A stretch of DNA of 64,000 nucleotides from the NCBI RefSeq assembly GCF_014805685.1, contig NC_060896.1, positions 10,917,389 to 10,981,388 on the forward strand, read 5' to 3'. The stretch's first letter is position 1, and each line of letters begins with the position of its first letter. Shown one piece after another: positions 48,351-61,260 of the stretch. The notes beneath the pieces were generated by a model. That model saw only the letters and a program-made list of their open reading frames with translations. It was not told where the DNA came from and did no database searches. The translations under genes were made by a program, and so were the position numbers. This DNA comes from Silurus meridionalis (Eukaryota > Chordata > Actinopteri > Siluriformes > Siluridae).

Positions 48351-48928
48351 TACATTATGTGGAATCGGACTTTTCTGCCATTTTTGAATGGACTGCCACA
48401 GACATAGTCCATGTGTTGATATGCATCTACTCCTTGTATTATGTATTCCTTGTACTTGTATTTTGTACAACTTATCAAGCAGCATCTACCACATCCAATA
48501 GGCTACATCATTCAGCAACTGTGCTGCTGCAAAGTCAACAATATGCAGGGTTATATGGTAAGTGAAAACTGTTTTGCTATTATTAATGAAAAAATAATTT
48601 GCACAATATTTTATTTTGCTGTAGATTTATTAAAATGGTTTAAACATGAAATGGTTAATTACACTATGCAAAAAGCTTACAGTTTTGATTTTGTTTACAT
48701 GACACGCCCTACATTTAGGAGTTTTTTCCCTAAAAGCCTAACATTTAACAGTTCAGTGTTATGGTAAATACAAACATGTCTTTATAGCCCAGTCACATGC
48801 TACATGTTCTGTTTTTTTAAGTGATGCTAGCTTAATGCTAAATGTAATGACTATTCAATAGCTATTAAAAACAAATGTTGAATCTTAAATGTGACATGCA
48901 GCTTGGTAAAACTGTTTAAAAGAAAAGC

Positions 48929-50067
48929 TCAGTTGCTCTGTAGGTGTCTGTTGTTGTTGCTGAGGAGCTTGGGGTAGGATGTGCCGATGGAGCGTCCATG
49001 TCTGCTGACAACAAGCTGCACCTGGTACTCGTCCATATTCACCACTACAGTGCTGCTTTTTTCCTTCGATGTCAGGAAGAAGATGGTAAACACTGCCATC
49101 TCGAACTCAGGACTGACACCAACAAACGTGCTGCCCACTGGTTTCAGCTGACCATGCCAGCTGAACTGCACATTCAACACATGATCATCTGCATCCGGCT
49201 AATGGGAAGACAACAAGACAATAAGTACAATTCCATTGTCTGTTGAAAGTTATAAAATCTTGCATTTTTATTACAACTTTTAGTAACAATCACTATAACG
49301 CTGCTGTATTCTTAAAACTCTCCTGCCAGAATATGCAAAAACATTTTTTTTTACAGGTTACACATTACAGGTTTATATTACTTGTATGAGTTACAAGGTC
49401 TCTTGGAAACTAATAAGCTTCAGGGTAACAGTTACTCAATGTCACATTGTCTATATGGCTACATCAAACAGATTATAATTTTCAAATGTACTGCTATGCT
49501 ACTTCTTAAAACATCAGGGTGACCCATTTTAAAAGTGCTATAACATATTTCTAATAAATATTTTCTTCAATCTTCGATTTGGGGTATAGGCAAAACAGCA
49601 CTTAACGCTTCCACTTTTCTTTTCTTTTCTTTTTGTTTCTTTTTTTTTTTGATAATGAAAAAAACAATATTAACCAAAACCAATATTAAATGCCTTAAAC
49701 TTTTAGCAATATCTCTTAACTTATCAGTTTAAATTAAGTGTATTAGGCATTACCATATCATTTCTTGATGCTTTGTAGCCCTTATAGTCAAGGAAATTCT
49801 GCTTTTCCTGGAGATAAAACTGGATCCAGTTGTGGAGACCCATAATATCACTTCCGGATTTAGTCTCACCCACAAACACATGTTCAAAGCCACAGGAGTC
49901 CTCTCTGTTCAAGTAGGTACAAATAAAATAAAAAAAAGAAAGAAAGAAAGAATGAAATGAAATGAAATGAAATGAACAAATCATATTCGACTATAGACAG
50001 CTAGACATGTTATACATATGGGTTATACATATGGGTCTATATGCAAACAGCTGATATTGTATATGAC

Positions 50068-50102
<35 letters not shown>

Positions 50103-52989
50103 CTTACCCTCCATTCCTTTCTCTGTGGTAAAGTCGGAACCAAATATTGTACAGCTGAGTCTTAAACTCCCCCAGGTCCGAGTTAGATTTTCCCTTTCCA
50201 ACTAAATACTGGTGAGCTTTCTGCAAAATAAATAAAACCCCAAATATCTTTCATTAGGCAGATATCCATGTTATGCATTCACTCTAGACCAGCAGTTACA
50301 TGTTTTATTGCACTCATTATGTTGTGGCTTTGATTTTCCAGGCGCTGCACCACACAACACAATGTGACAGGAAGAAGCAGCAATTTCACAAGAATTTATG
50401 ACATACATTAAATATTCTGGCAGTACAGCAAGCACTTGTCTACATAGCCTTCAGCATTTTGCTATATATTTTGTATTATTAAGAGAAAATGATGTTTTTG
50501 ACATCTTTAGCAGTAAGTGATACATTTTACAGCCAGAGGGTTTTTTTTGTAAAAGGAATACAGTGAAAATGATGAATATTTAAAAAATAAAACATGGAGA
50601 TAAAACAACTAGTGTATAAGAGATAGCATTTGAGCAGAGATAGAACTCAAATGTCCATTATAATGATAGGTATATGACGACATCCCATTTCATTTCATGT
50701 GTTTTGGGGACTTGAAAGGAAATTAAGGCAGTAATAATGAGTACCATACAAGATGCTAAACTACATAATGTTGGTAAATGTGGAATGTATCCAAACACCT
50801 GTTGAACATGTATATATTAATAAAAAAATTTCGGATTCCAACACAATCAAAGAAGAAAATGAAAACTTTTTAATCCCTCATTAATGATTGCTTTATCTGA
50901 TCTGATCTGATCTGAGTTATGGTGGATCTGAGCTCTGTCCAAAGAACAGTAAACATGGAGTAGGAATAAATCCTTGATTGAATGCCACTTCAGTGTTTTT
51001 ATCTTGGAGCAATTCAGAGGCATGAGTCTACCTCATGCTTTTAAGAAGTAAAAGCAACTGGAGAACCCTGATGAAAACCAATGTGAAAGTGGAGTACACG
51101 CAACCTAAATTCAGGATCTAAACTGATATCTTGCTGTTATGGTGTACTAGATGTTTGTAATTGATTGATGGGTTGATGAACGTCTCGTGTTGAGACTGTA
51201 GTACCCAATTCACAGAAATGTTTATACCTTCATGACTGCTGTGTTCAAGATGGCATCCAGGAAAGCATTATTCTCAGCTATCTCATCAGTTGTCACCTTC
51301 TCAGCTACACCAGTAGACCTTTCATAGTTATCCAGCAGCTTCATGAAAGCTAGAAAGTATAAGAGAGATGCTTTGGTTGACTGTATTTACAGCTTTGAAA
51401 AATGTATTGATCCGAATAATCACAGGCTGTTTTGTTTCATCTGATTTTGGCATTTATAAACATGTGATGTAAAAGCCTAACCAGGGACGAGGGCTGCAAT
51501 CTAGCTTTACAATACATGCCTTATGCACACGACATCGGTTGTCAGTGTGTAACAATGTCTAGTGCATTGTCCCTGTTAAATAAACAAACAAACAAATAAA
51601 AACATCAGGCATTTGAATGACATAAAATCCTAAAAAACAAATCTTAATCTGAAAAAAAATATATATATATATTAAAGAGCCTCATTGTGATCATGAAATG
51701 GATTTTTAATAGATTTTTGATTTTATATCTCAATAAGAATGGACAGGCTTCATCTTAAATAAATGATTATAGTTTATTTTGGACTCTCACCCTTTCTGTA
51801 TGTATGTTTAGAGAAAAGAGAAAAGATTCTCCTCTTTTTTGTGCTCCTATCACGCTAGAGTTGCTGCATTAAATAAATACTTCACAGTGCATCAGTGGTT
51901 CTTTGTAACCAAGCATGCAAAATGGAAGCCTCACAGTTGGATAAAGAATCCTGGCACGCCTGTGAGAAAGGCATGTCCAGAGCTGCTCCTGGGAAAATTT
52001 AAGTGTCTTTTGTGCAAAACAAGCAGATTTTTATTGCATGTGTTTTAAGAATTAGGGCATGTCACAAGCATAAAGGTTTCTGCTGAGGATTTTGGTGAGA
52101 AAACACAGCAAAGCAGATCAATTTAAATCAAATAAGAAAATAGGGGTTTCTCTCTTACTTGTGTATGTTGTGATGGATTTCAGTTTGATCTCATTCACAT
52201 AGGAGAAGAGAGGAGATGAAGCATGATCAGTGGCGACTTTGCTCCCTTTGGGTATGAAACCAGCTCGGCCCTTTTTGATTTATAAAAAAAAAAAATGCGA
52301 CAATGTAAAATTTTTTTTTTTAATGATAAAATTCATAAAACAATCATAGAAAAAAGATTATATATTACATCCTGAGACATTGCACAACAGCTATGGATTA
52401 GGAAAAATGCCTAACACTGAAGAAAATCGTTTATCCTTCCCTATGTCCTAATAATTATAATATATTATAATAAATCATAATGCCATACCTGTAATGAGAT
52501 CTTGTAATCAGTTCCAGGCTTTAAGCGATTGGTGTCTAACTTCCAGAGCTCATTGATTATATTAGACAGTTCCTGATTTACAGTTTGGCTGTGGATTTTA
52601 GAAAAATTTTAGCAAAACCTTTCTGAAAATGTTATAATATGTAAAACAAGTATCTTAAGAAAACTTACGCTGCTGCATGAATTTGTGCAGAGAAGCCCAG
52701 GAGCACAATAAGACATCCCCATAGTTGCCTGGAAGTGGATGCAAAATAAATAAAACAAATAATAAAGCCAAGTAAACAACCAATCATAATGTACAAGCAA
52801 TGCCAGTTAATAACTTCTATCTGTCTGTTACTTATGTAAACTATTTTATTGCATATCAAATCAATTCATCCAGCCTGCATGAACAATGGTCTGCATAAAG
52901 AAATAGTTTATAGTGCATTAATAAGCATGGGGGAATAATGGTAAACAGTTTTAAACAATATAATAACAGATATCCTACATGTTAGCCAT
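48929..52989 (-). CDS. endou: Secreted EndoU-family poly(U)-specific endoribonuclease, complete, 8 coding exons
   Basis: EndoU/XendoU-type endoribonuclease (placental protein 11 family), which cleaves RNA at uridines leaving 2',3'-cyclic phosphate. Exons: 52979-52989, 52669-52728, 52489-52588, 52159-52270, 51228-51349, 50108-50220, 49754-49904, 48929-49198. They total 939 nt, 312 aa, with phases continuous. The first coding exon holds only 11 nt (ATG GCT AAC AT). Exon 2 supplies a hydrophobic signal peptide ([19 protein letters not shown]), so secretion is expected. Catalytic His181 (GFEHVFVGE) and His197 (GLHNWIQFY) are 16 residues apart, the spacing of XendoU His162/His178. Lys242 ([12 protein letters not shown]) is the likely third catalytic residue. 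The C-terminal motif GTSYP is present. There is no somatomedin-B domain, unlike mammalian ENDOU, so this is the short fish endou-like form. A TATA box lies upstream at 53084-53091. Exact paralogue (endou versus an endou-like duplicate) is uncertain. Confidence 0.9.
50070..50100. repeat. (GA)n microsatellite
   Basis: GA array directly 3' of the endou-like exon 50108-50220 in transcript sense, starting only about 7 bases past its donor. Confidence 0.9.
50905..51135 (+). repeat. Degraded dispersed fish repeat in endou-like intron
   Basis: Reads as a decayed copy of the teleost repeat with the order 'gtggatctgagctctgtcc ... ggagaaccctgatgaaaacc ... ctaaattcaggatctaaactg'. The same family occurs at 57940-58180. 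No coding content. Confidence 0.5.
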
Positions 52990-53083
52990 TGTTCTTTGTT
53001 CCCTTGTGCAGCAGAAGGTACAAGTTCTCTTCCTCGGCTGAAACGCAGACTGCTGCTCACAAGTCTGAACACCAACCGACGTA

Positions 53084-53091
53084 CTTATATA
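53084..53091 (-). promoter_or_regulatory. TATA box of the endou-like gene
   Basis: TATATAAG on the minus strand, 95 to 102 bases upstream of the endou-like ATG at 52987-52989, with a GGGGGAGT stretch just upstream and a CACCCACC element near 53110-53120. A TATA promoter fits a regulated, secreted product. It predicts transcription start near 53055-53060. Confidence 0.6.
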
Positions 53092-53694
53092 ATACTCCCC
53101 CAAACCAGAAAATAGGTGGGTGAGGTTTATTTTTGTAAAATGACTCATTTCAAAGGAGTTAGTCAATCAGTTTGTATGCACAAGACATTTTGTTCCTATG
53201 CCTTTTCTCCTCTCTTCATTTTTCTCCCTTTTTTTCCAGCATGTAGGAAATTATTAGTATTTCAACAATGACTGTTGAATGTATAAGTGCACAAATTAAG
53301 ATTAGAAATAAAAATACATTGCTGTAGACAGTAAAAGACTGTACAATAAATGTGGATTTTATTTAATGTGGGTTTAATGTAGATGTCTTATCTTATGCAA
53401 TATATGTGTTACTTTGTGGATTATTCTATCATGCCAAAAGCCAAGATCAACATATTTAAACTGGTGAAATCAGGTGTGGCTTTTGCTTAATTGGAATGAA
53501 ACTTTGTGAATAAGTTTAGACTCCAATAGATTAGAGGTACAGAGTAATATACTCATAAGCAGTTATATTGATGTTAATGAATCTAGAGGCATTAACTTTG
53601 GTATGAGGCAACTCCAGTATAAGCCAGACACTTGCAGTGACATGTTTATCAGCTCCATGGTGCTGCCATGCAGACCTTTAGTATATGAAGGAAT

Positions 53695-54040
53695 TTACCA
53701 GTCAGCCAGAATATTAAACCAGCCTGCCTAATACTATGTAGGTATACCATGTGGAACCCCTTTTCCTGGTTCAAATGTTGACCTTTATCTTTTAGTAAGT
53801 ATTAAGCACTGCATACCAAGATCACATGAAATGACCTGCTTTATGGAGATGCTCTGATCCAGTCATCTAGCCAACACAATTTGGCCTTTTGTCTGCTTGC
53901 AACACATTAAAATTTTGTGTGGTGACTGTTCAATTGCTGCGGAATATTTCCCACCCCTTGACAAGGGGCCACTGTAATGTGATTATACATTTTTATGCAT
54001 GTCCATTCTCAGTGGTGGGCTGTTATTGCCAGCAAGGACT
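53695..54040 (-). mobile_element. Internally deleted Tc1/mariner element
   Basis: The left part (CAGCCAGAATATTAAACCAG, CTGCCTAATACTATGTAGGT) jumps directly to a distal part (AAGTATTAAGCACTGCATACC, GGAGATGCTCTGATCCAGTC, CCCACCCCTTGACAAGG). This matches both ends of a well-known fish Tc1 family with most of the transposase missing. The catalytic core is absent, so it is non-autonomous. Confidence 0.75.
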
Positions 54041-54754
54041 TCTCTGACTTACATTTTAATATATATTTGTCCATAGATATGTATTAAATTATTCCCAAAA
54101 GTCTGTTCTATTCAATGTTTCTTTCAGGTATGCTGTTGCAAGGAGCAGCACCACTGAGTGTACTATCCAATCAGATTTCAGCCATCACATCACGCATTGC
54201 CATAAGGGCAGCTGAAATGAACAGTGCGGGCTCTTCAAATCCATGCTACTTGAAGCTATTGCTTTAACCAATTATATTGAGACCTGCTTACTCAGACGCC
54301 CCCTAGCTGGTGTCCAGTCATGTCCGGATATTTACTTTTGAATGGATTGTCAGAGAGTGCACTAGTCAGAGCTCGCAAACCGCATCTGTAGCAAACTGCA
54401 CAAACTCAAATACGTTTGTGTGGATTTATTAGCTGTTTTTACATTTCACAATATCTGACAGAGGAGATGAAATGGATTTGGTCACAGATATACTTACAAG
54501 GACATTCACAAGACAGACTTGTCAGGGAAAGGGGCGCATTGTGAGGAAAGGTCCGCCATAAATGGTTCCTTTTTCATAGACCATTTATACTTTAGCTTTT
54601 TGCACAAAAATACACAATTTCCAAAAATGCAAGGAAAAACATTTTTTGTTTATTAAAAGGTTAATACTGATGCTTTCACTACAGATGATGTATGCGGTGC
54701 AGATGTGGCTGTAGTGAAAGGAGACTTGTTGAATGGTGTAGAGCTTTTCTCAGC

Positions 54755-55446
54755 TGCTTTGGAGCATTTCTCGAATCATCCTTAATATTTGCAAAACAGT
54801 AAGTGCATCCTCGAAACAATGTGTAGAACCTGCCATTCTCATCAGAATTAAAAGTCCCTTTGTCATTGTTCACAAACAAAATCATCAAAATGTTTAGTCA
54901 TGCTGTCAGTATGATGCGCACAGTTTCAGGATTTCTTGATATTCACTATGGTTTGAATTACAGTGAAAGAAAATGCACAAAATTTGACTTCCTTCTGTTT
55001 GGCATCTATAAAATTCAGCAGCACGAATTCATTTATTCGATTGGATATTTGATATATATTGATTGCAAGAGACCGAACAGGACTCACAGTATTTCTTTAC
55101 TTTACAAGTGTTCATTTGATTCTTAGTTGTTTATAGATTTTTTAAATATATAATTCTTTGTTTTGCTTTGTCTGTATACACTCACTAATTGAAGGTTCAC
55201 AAGATTCACCTTTGACCTGTTGTAGAGAACTAGTTGATTGTGTTGATCTGATGCTGTACACTCGCCTTCATTAGTGACATTCAAGATTCATCTGCCCAAT
55301 TCTTCAATTCAAGTCACATTTACAAAAAAAAAAAGTTTAATAGAAATTTTAGATGACAGACGATAACTGGTTTAACAGTTCTGCATTCAACTGATGCAGA
55401 GATGTTATGATAATTTCAATTCTGATCGGAGAAATGCTCCAAAGCA
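54755..55446. repeat. 18-bp perfect inverted repeat pair, about 690 bp apart
   Basis: TGCTTTGGAGCATTTCTC (54755-54772) recurs as its exact reverse complement at 55429-55446. Similarity fades beyond the 18 bases. No target-site duplication is visible. The intervening sequence has no recognised gene. It may be the termini of an unknown element. Confidence 0.5.
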
Positions 55447-56558
55447 ACGGTGAATAACTGTAATAGGTTTTACTGCTTTAGTAATGGCATTCATTCTTGT
55501 TACATTTGATACCTGTCTGTGCAGCGCTCTGTTCTACTGCGTTCCTGTATAATATTGGTGATTTCTATAGCCATGCCATTATAATGATGGAATTCCGAGA
55601 ATTGATTCAGGTAGGAAAACACTGAAGGCTTCGGTCTAAGATTCACAGCCTGCCACAGTTGTATTTGATGCCTCATCCATGTACTTACTGCACCAATATG
55701 CTGTCTTGGCAGGCAACTTTGTAATAGCAACAGAAGTACCTGACAGTTTTTTAAAATGCTCCAGCAAATGATTTCTTCATAATGAGACAGGACTCCCAAG
55801 GAGACATCTTTCATCAGAACAGCTTTGTGCCTCTAGCAAGTTAAGGCTTGTGTAACTCTTGCCAAGACTAGCACTTCTCTACGGTAGCTGTGGTCTAGAT
55901 GTATTAGGGAAACTCACTTCTGAAGGATCCCTAATTCTGACACACCCATGAAAACTACCACTGTGGATGCAGTCTGCAATCCTTGCACCATCCACTGAAG
56001 CTGGGGACCAAATAGAGTCATTTCCTGGATTCAATCATGGATAAAGTACTAGTCTTAATGAATCTAGCTTCCTCCCAGTGAATTGTAGCCTATTTTAGTG
56101 CTACAGAGCTCTTTTTGAGCGTGTTTCACAATGAATTGGTCCACCAACGCAAAGCACACATTTTGGGAAGCTGTTCAGTTCAATATAGAATTAAATGGAA
56201 AACATTTAAAAGTACTAAGAATAAACAGGTAAACTTAGTATACAAAAGTAGAGAAAATATTAGGTTAAATAAAAAATAATAGGATTGGGTTTTATTTTTT
56301 TTTGTTATAGAGAGGGAGATTTGGATCCAGATCAATCAGTGATGATTCTGAGAGCGACAGTACCAAGACTAAGATAATGTGGAAAAAAAAGAAAAACACA
56401 CCAGCAAATCAATAAATGAGACTGTGCTATATTTTTTTATTTATTCACCTTTGAGCATAATGCACAAGTATGGATGCCAAAAAATCATTGCTTTGATGAG
56501 TAATCAAAGAACAGTAAGAACAGTTTTTGATATGTTAATTGTTGCAAAATATATATAC

Positions 56559-56560
<2 letters not shown>

Positions 56561-56632
<72 letters not shown>

Positions 56633-56633
56633 T

Positions 56634-56674
<41 letters not shown>
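56561..56674. repeat. (TA)n microsatellite, interrupted
   Basis: Two TA blocks (56561-56624 and 56633-56674) separated by a CACACATT-type interruption. All Tyr-Ile frames here are artefacts. Confidence 0.95.
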
Positions 56675-56680
<6 letters not shown>

Positions 56681-57522
56681 AACTGAAACGCTTAAATAAC
56701 ATGCAACTATACAAACAGGGCATCCAATACATGGTACTGTGTTTTCATTCCATTTTATTTTCAGTTATTGTCTTATCTTGGCTATAGGTCATGGTTTATA
56801 TGGTGTATTTCCAAAGAACACTGGGGACAATTTAGGAATGTAACCCGGATGGGCCACCATTCTTTCAGAAGATTTTTCATACTGTTATAAATATCACATG
56901 CCAATGCACCTTGTATAAATTTATAAAATACTGTGAAATGTTTTGAGAAAAATATAAATATGGCAGACATCATGTGGTCATTGTAGAATTTGGCTGTTGT
57001 TCCCGCAAAGTGTTTAAATCCGATTAATCAGAGGCTAAAAGTGTCATTGTGCTGTTTGCCATATTGGACATAAAGAATGAGAGTGGAAGGCCAGTCGAAA
57101 AAACTGCATCAACGATCCAGTTCCCAATTGGGAGGCAAACTACAGTAGGGCTGCCATTTTTTCTCTCATTAAAAACTCTCTATAAAAATGTGTCCCTGAA
57201 GCATAATTACATTGTATTCATACAATTTTAGGCAAAGACAAGACTGACAATTCAATACACGCAGCTGCTTCAGGGAAACATATACACACCCATGACCCAT
57301 ATTTTAGCTTAAAGAATGACACCTACTCTGCACTGTACTGAGGCAAATACTGTGATGTGGTTCTTTTACATTAAGTGAATACACTTATAAGGTATAGTTA
57401 GCACTGACAGATCGAGAAAAAGAAAGATAAAAAAAGAGAGAGAAAGCGAGATGTGCAGAGAGGTTGGCACAGTCAAGTTGTGATCACAGCAGCTATGGAC
57501 AGTCATGTCCAAAAAAAAGTCT

Positions 57523-60124
57523 TTAAACATTGGAGTCATCGTCAGTCACGCTGGGGTTGGGGGACGATGTTGCAATCTCATTAAAGAACTCATCATCTTT
57601 CAGCATACTCTGAAAATACACAAAACATTTGCACTCAATATACATTCAAAATATTTGTCAAATATATTTAACTGGATGTCCTTTTTTTTTACCGTCAAGT
57701 TGTTGATGCCTTCTGAAAAAGCCCCAATTTGTCGCACTGTTCCCTCTGAATCCTCCATCTGTGGTTACGAAAAAAGAAATTACATAAAAACAAAAGCAAT
57801 AGAAAACAGTGTAAATTAGGTAAGAAGAGAATATGAAGTTGCTCTTTGCTCGGGGATAAATTACATCCCAGAAAAGGATCACACCCACAAATTAGCGCTG
57901 AAAGAAACAAAAGCCTTCAAAAAGATGGCATGGTCCACACACTCCAGTCAGTTGCAGTTGAGCCAGGATACTATCCCAGGGGTCACTCTACATGGGGTGC
58001 CAACTCATCACAGGGCACAAGTACACACCCACACACTACAGGCAATACGAAATCCAAATCAACCTACAACCCATGTCTTTAGACTGGGCGGAAAAAGCCG
58101 GAGTACCTTGAGGAAACTGCTGAAGCACAGAGAGAACATGCAAACAAGGCAAATGTTCTAACCGCTAACCCCCGACATACACACTCACCGTGAAATGGAA
58201 ATAGTCAAGGACATTGTCGCCCTTGCGGTGTACACTTTAACCTAGCTTTGATGAACCCTAATAACCCCACCTGTTCTAGGCGGTCCAGGTCATCCTCGTA
58301 AATGTGCAGCTCCAGCCCTCTGAGGCCCTTCTGGAAACTGTGTCCTTTTGGCATCTCCACATCCATGGGACACACATACTCCTCACTATCCTCCTGCCTC
58401 TTTTTCTTCAAAGTCCCAAAGCTCCCAAATGCCAGTTTTCGAGGCTAAATACACATCACAAATAAAAGTTCAATTAAGCGGAATAAATAATCCAACAGTG
58501 AAACAGAAGACAAGAGTTAACCAGAGTTCAGTCCTGTGTAATTCAGTAGTTTCGGTGATGAACTGTACCTTGACCTTAGCGGTTGCAGTGAGTAAAGTGT
58601 AATCAGGGTTCTCTATACACTCCTGCTTCGACTGCTGGGCCTCAGAGCCCACCAGCAGGTTAAAATGTGTGGCCAGGTGTCTTCGGAGCAAGGTCTTGTT
58701 GGGAGGAATGTTTAGAAGCAGCGCCATGGTTTCCACATTGAAGCGAGGCTCGAGAACCTAAACACAAACGCACGCCCATTCAAAAATAATGGACTTTTAA
58801 ACTCGTGCAGGATAGTTATCCTCCTCTGTATAGCTCACCATCAGTCCTCCATGGACTCCGCTGCCTCTCAGATTGGGTGCGTATTCTGCCAGATCTACAG
58901 AGCGCAGCCACTCCATCACACGGTGATTGGTCCACTGAGAGATTTCAGCCGGAGTGATGTTGTTCTACCATGGCGGAAAGAAAATTGATTAATCAAACAG
59001 TAATGGAAGGCGGTGTTATGGAAAATTTCAGAAGCGCACACACCTCGTCTGAGGGTCTGCGACGCAGACAGTTGGGCTCGTAATTGCTGAGGCGGAGCAC
59101 TTGGATCGCTCGCTTAATGCTGAGGTGATGCAACACGCTGCCCACTTTCAGAGACAGCAGGTCATCCTGACCAGCACAACAAAAATGACTGTTAAAAAAT
59201 ATTCAATAATGGTTTACAAATCATACATTAATTAGCTAGTTCATTGGGCATTTAAAAACTCCATTGTGCTGCCCAGTTTAAAATTTTTCTTGCCAGGAAA
59301 AAATTTAAAGTTTTTTTTTTCAATTTATGTTCAGATCAGCTTCAATGGCTAGGAAAGAAAAACAAGAATGAAAGTTTATGTCTTTGACATGTAAACATAT
59401 TGCTGATTAGCATTTCTGCTAAGAGATGTGATGTACTATCCTCACAAGAAATTCTAATCTGGACAGCATTTTTATTTTCTGTGTCTTCAATCTATAGTGA
59501 ATAGCACCATATGGAGTGAAATTCAGAACAAGTAGCTTTTGTTATAGTTACAGTATCACTGAATAATCACACCTTTGTGAATACACTTGTTTTGAGGAAA
59601 GGCAATAAAGATTTAAGAGTTTTTAATTTTATTCTGGTTATTAAACCTACAGACATGAAGCATAACCCTGAATCTGCTTGGCCTTCAAACTACTGCCTGG
59701 CTTTCTTCTTGGCTTTCAGACTGCAAATATATTTACCTCATGTGGTAAAAGCACATATATACAAAGCAGTGGCAGGTGTTCAAAATGTGCAAAGGTGTGG
59801 CCTGGTGGTACAACAACTCACCACAGTCATGTAGTGAAGCATTCTGCCATCCACTCTTGCCTCATCAAACTGAGTTTTGTACTGAGGAAGTCCAATATCA
59901 TCAAGCCACCCTGTGTGAAGCGATCAGATAATAAATATAAATAAATAAATCTCAAACAGACCTTTAAAAAAAATGGGGGGAAAAATGGAACAATGAAAAA
60001 CGCATTACTTACTTGTTACCCATTGGTAATCTAGTTTGCCTTTGTTGTCATCTTCCTCAGAACCCAGAGCTTGAAGAGCCAGTTGCAGTTTCTTTTTGTG
60101 GAGAGGATGCTTGATCCCTAGCTC

Positions 60125-60205
<81 letters not shown>

Positions 60206-61175
60206 AAATACTATGACTTCTATCGGTTTGATGATTTCCACAAAGATTGGTGAGAATCACAGCATGTACACAACTAAATATAACAATGCAGATTCCCACC
60301 ATTAAGGGGAACTGGGAACCTCTGATCAGAAGGTAATTGGAAGGTGATCCTAGAAACACAAATCCGACAGTTTTAAATTACATGCCTATTAAAATGTACC
60401 TAAAACACTGCTTATTTCAACAGCAGCCCTTACTTTCTTATGAAGGTCTAATACTATTGGCCTAATCGGGACAATTTTTATGTTATTTTCCACGTGCATA
60501 GCAGAAATGACAGGAGTGGGAAAATAAATAACCTCATCAACTTCTATATACTGGAAGTCTGCCAGCATGTCCATATCCATAGTATATACAGTGATTCTTT
60601 CAAGGACTGGAGGATTTTGCTCTTACCTCAACAGCCAGATATAACTCCCCTGTAGAGATGCAACTATCCTTGAATAAATGTATTTTAATCACAAACGATA
60701 CGTGAATGAACTGCATGCTTACTAGAGCTGAAACGATTTTGTTTTGTTTTGCTTATTTAGTCTTGCTCATTTAGTCTATTTAACTACACACTGAGCAGTG
60801 CGTTTCCCCACGAACCCTTATTACTGACGCACCACCAGCTAAACCCTGGAACAGGCAACACAGAAGACGCTGCAGAACGAAAAATAGAACGGAAGGAGGA
60901 GAAGATGCAGGCAATAGAAAACGACAGAAAAATTCCAAGTTTTGGATTATTTTAAACTACATCACCATACAGTGCGTTTTTAAATGCAGCGTTTAGGTTT
61001 TATTATTATTTTATGTGTATGGACTCTTGTTCCAAGTTACATTCCTGTCCACTAAATTTTGCCTTTTACAAAAGATTAAAGATTCAAAAATGTTATTTGT
61101 CACATAGTTATATACAAACTACAAGTGAAATGAAAACCTGATCGCCCGCTCAGAAATATGCATTAAGTAAAAAGG

Positions 61176-61260
<85 letters not shown>

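Larger units (their letters stand above)
45392..48928. other. Spacer between endou-like 3' end and polr3b 5' end
   Basis: Holds the polr3b promoter at its left edge, AT-rich sequence without a recognisable gene (about 45700-47480), a tRNA-like SINE fragment, a Tc1/mariner relic and the endou-like 3' flank. Nearest minus-strand AATAAA downstream of endou-like is at 48626-48631. Confidence 0.6.
52990..57522. other. Spacer between ppfibp1-like 3' end and endou-like 5' end
   Basis: Contains the endou-like promoter, a deleted Tc1 element (53695-54040), an unexplained inverted repeat (54755-55446), a long TA array and AT-rich sequence. A minus-strand open frame at 55500-55814 (104 codons) resembles no family I know and lacks supporting context. 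The ppfibp1-like 3' UTR occupies the right edge; a minus-strand AATAAA is at 56754-56759. Confidence 0.55.

Noticed and set aside
48266..48767. Plus-strand frames of about 100 codons
   Set aside because: The left part is Tc1 relic sequence; the remainder is AT-rich with no recognisable protein.
55500..55814. Minus-strand 104-codon frame
   Set aside because: No recognisable domain, no splice or promoter context; kept only as a remark on the spacer.
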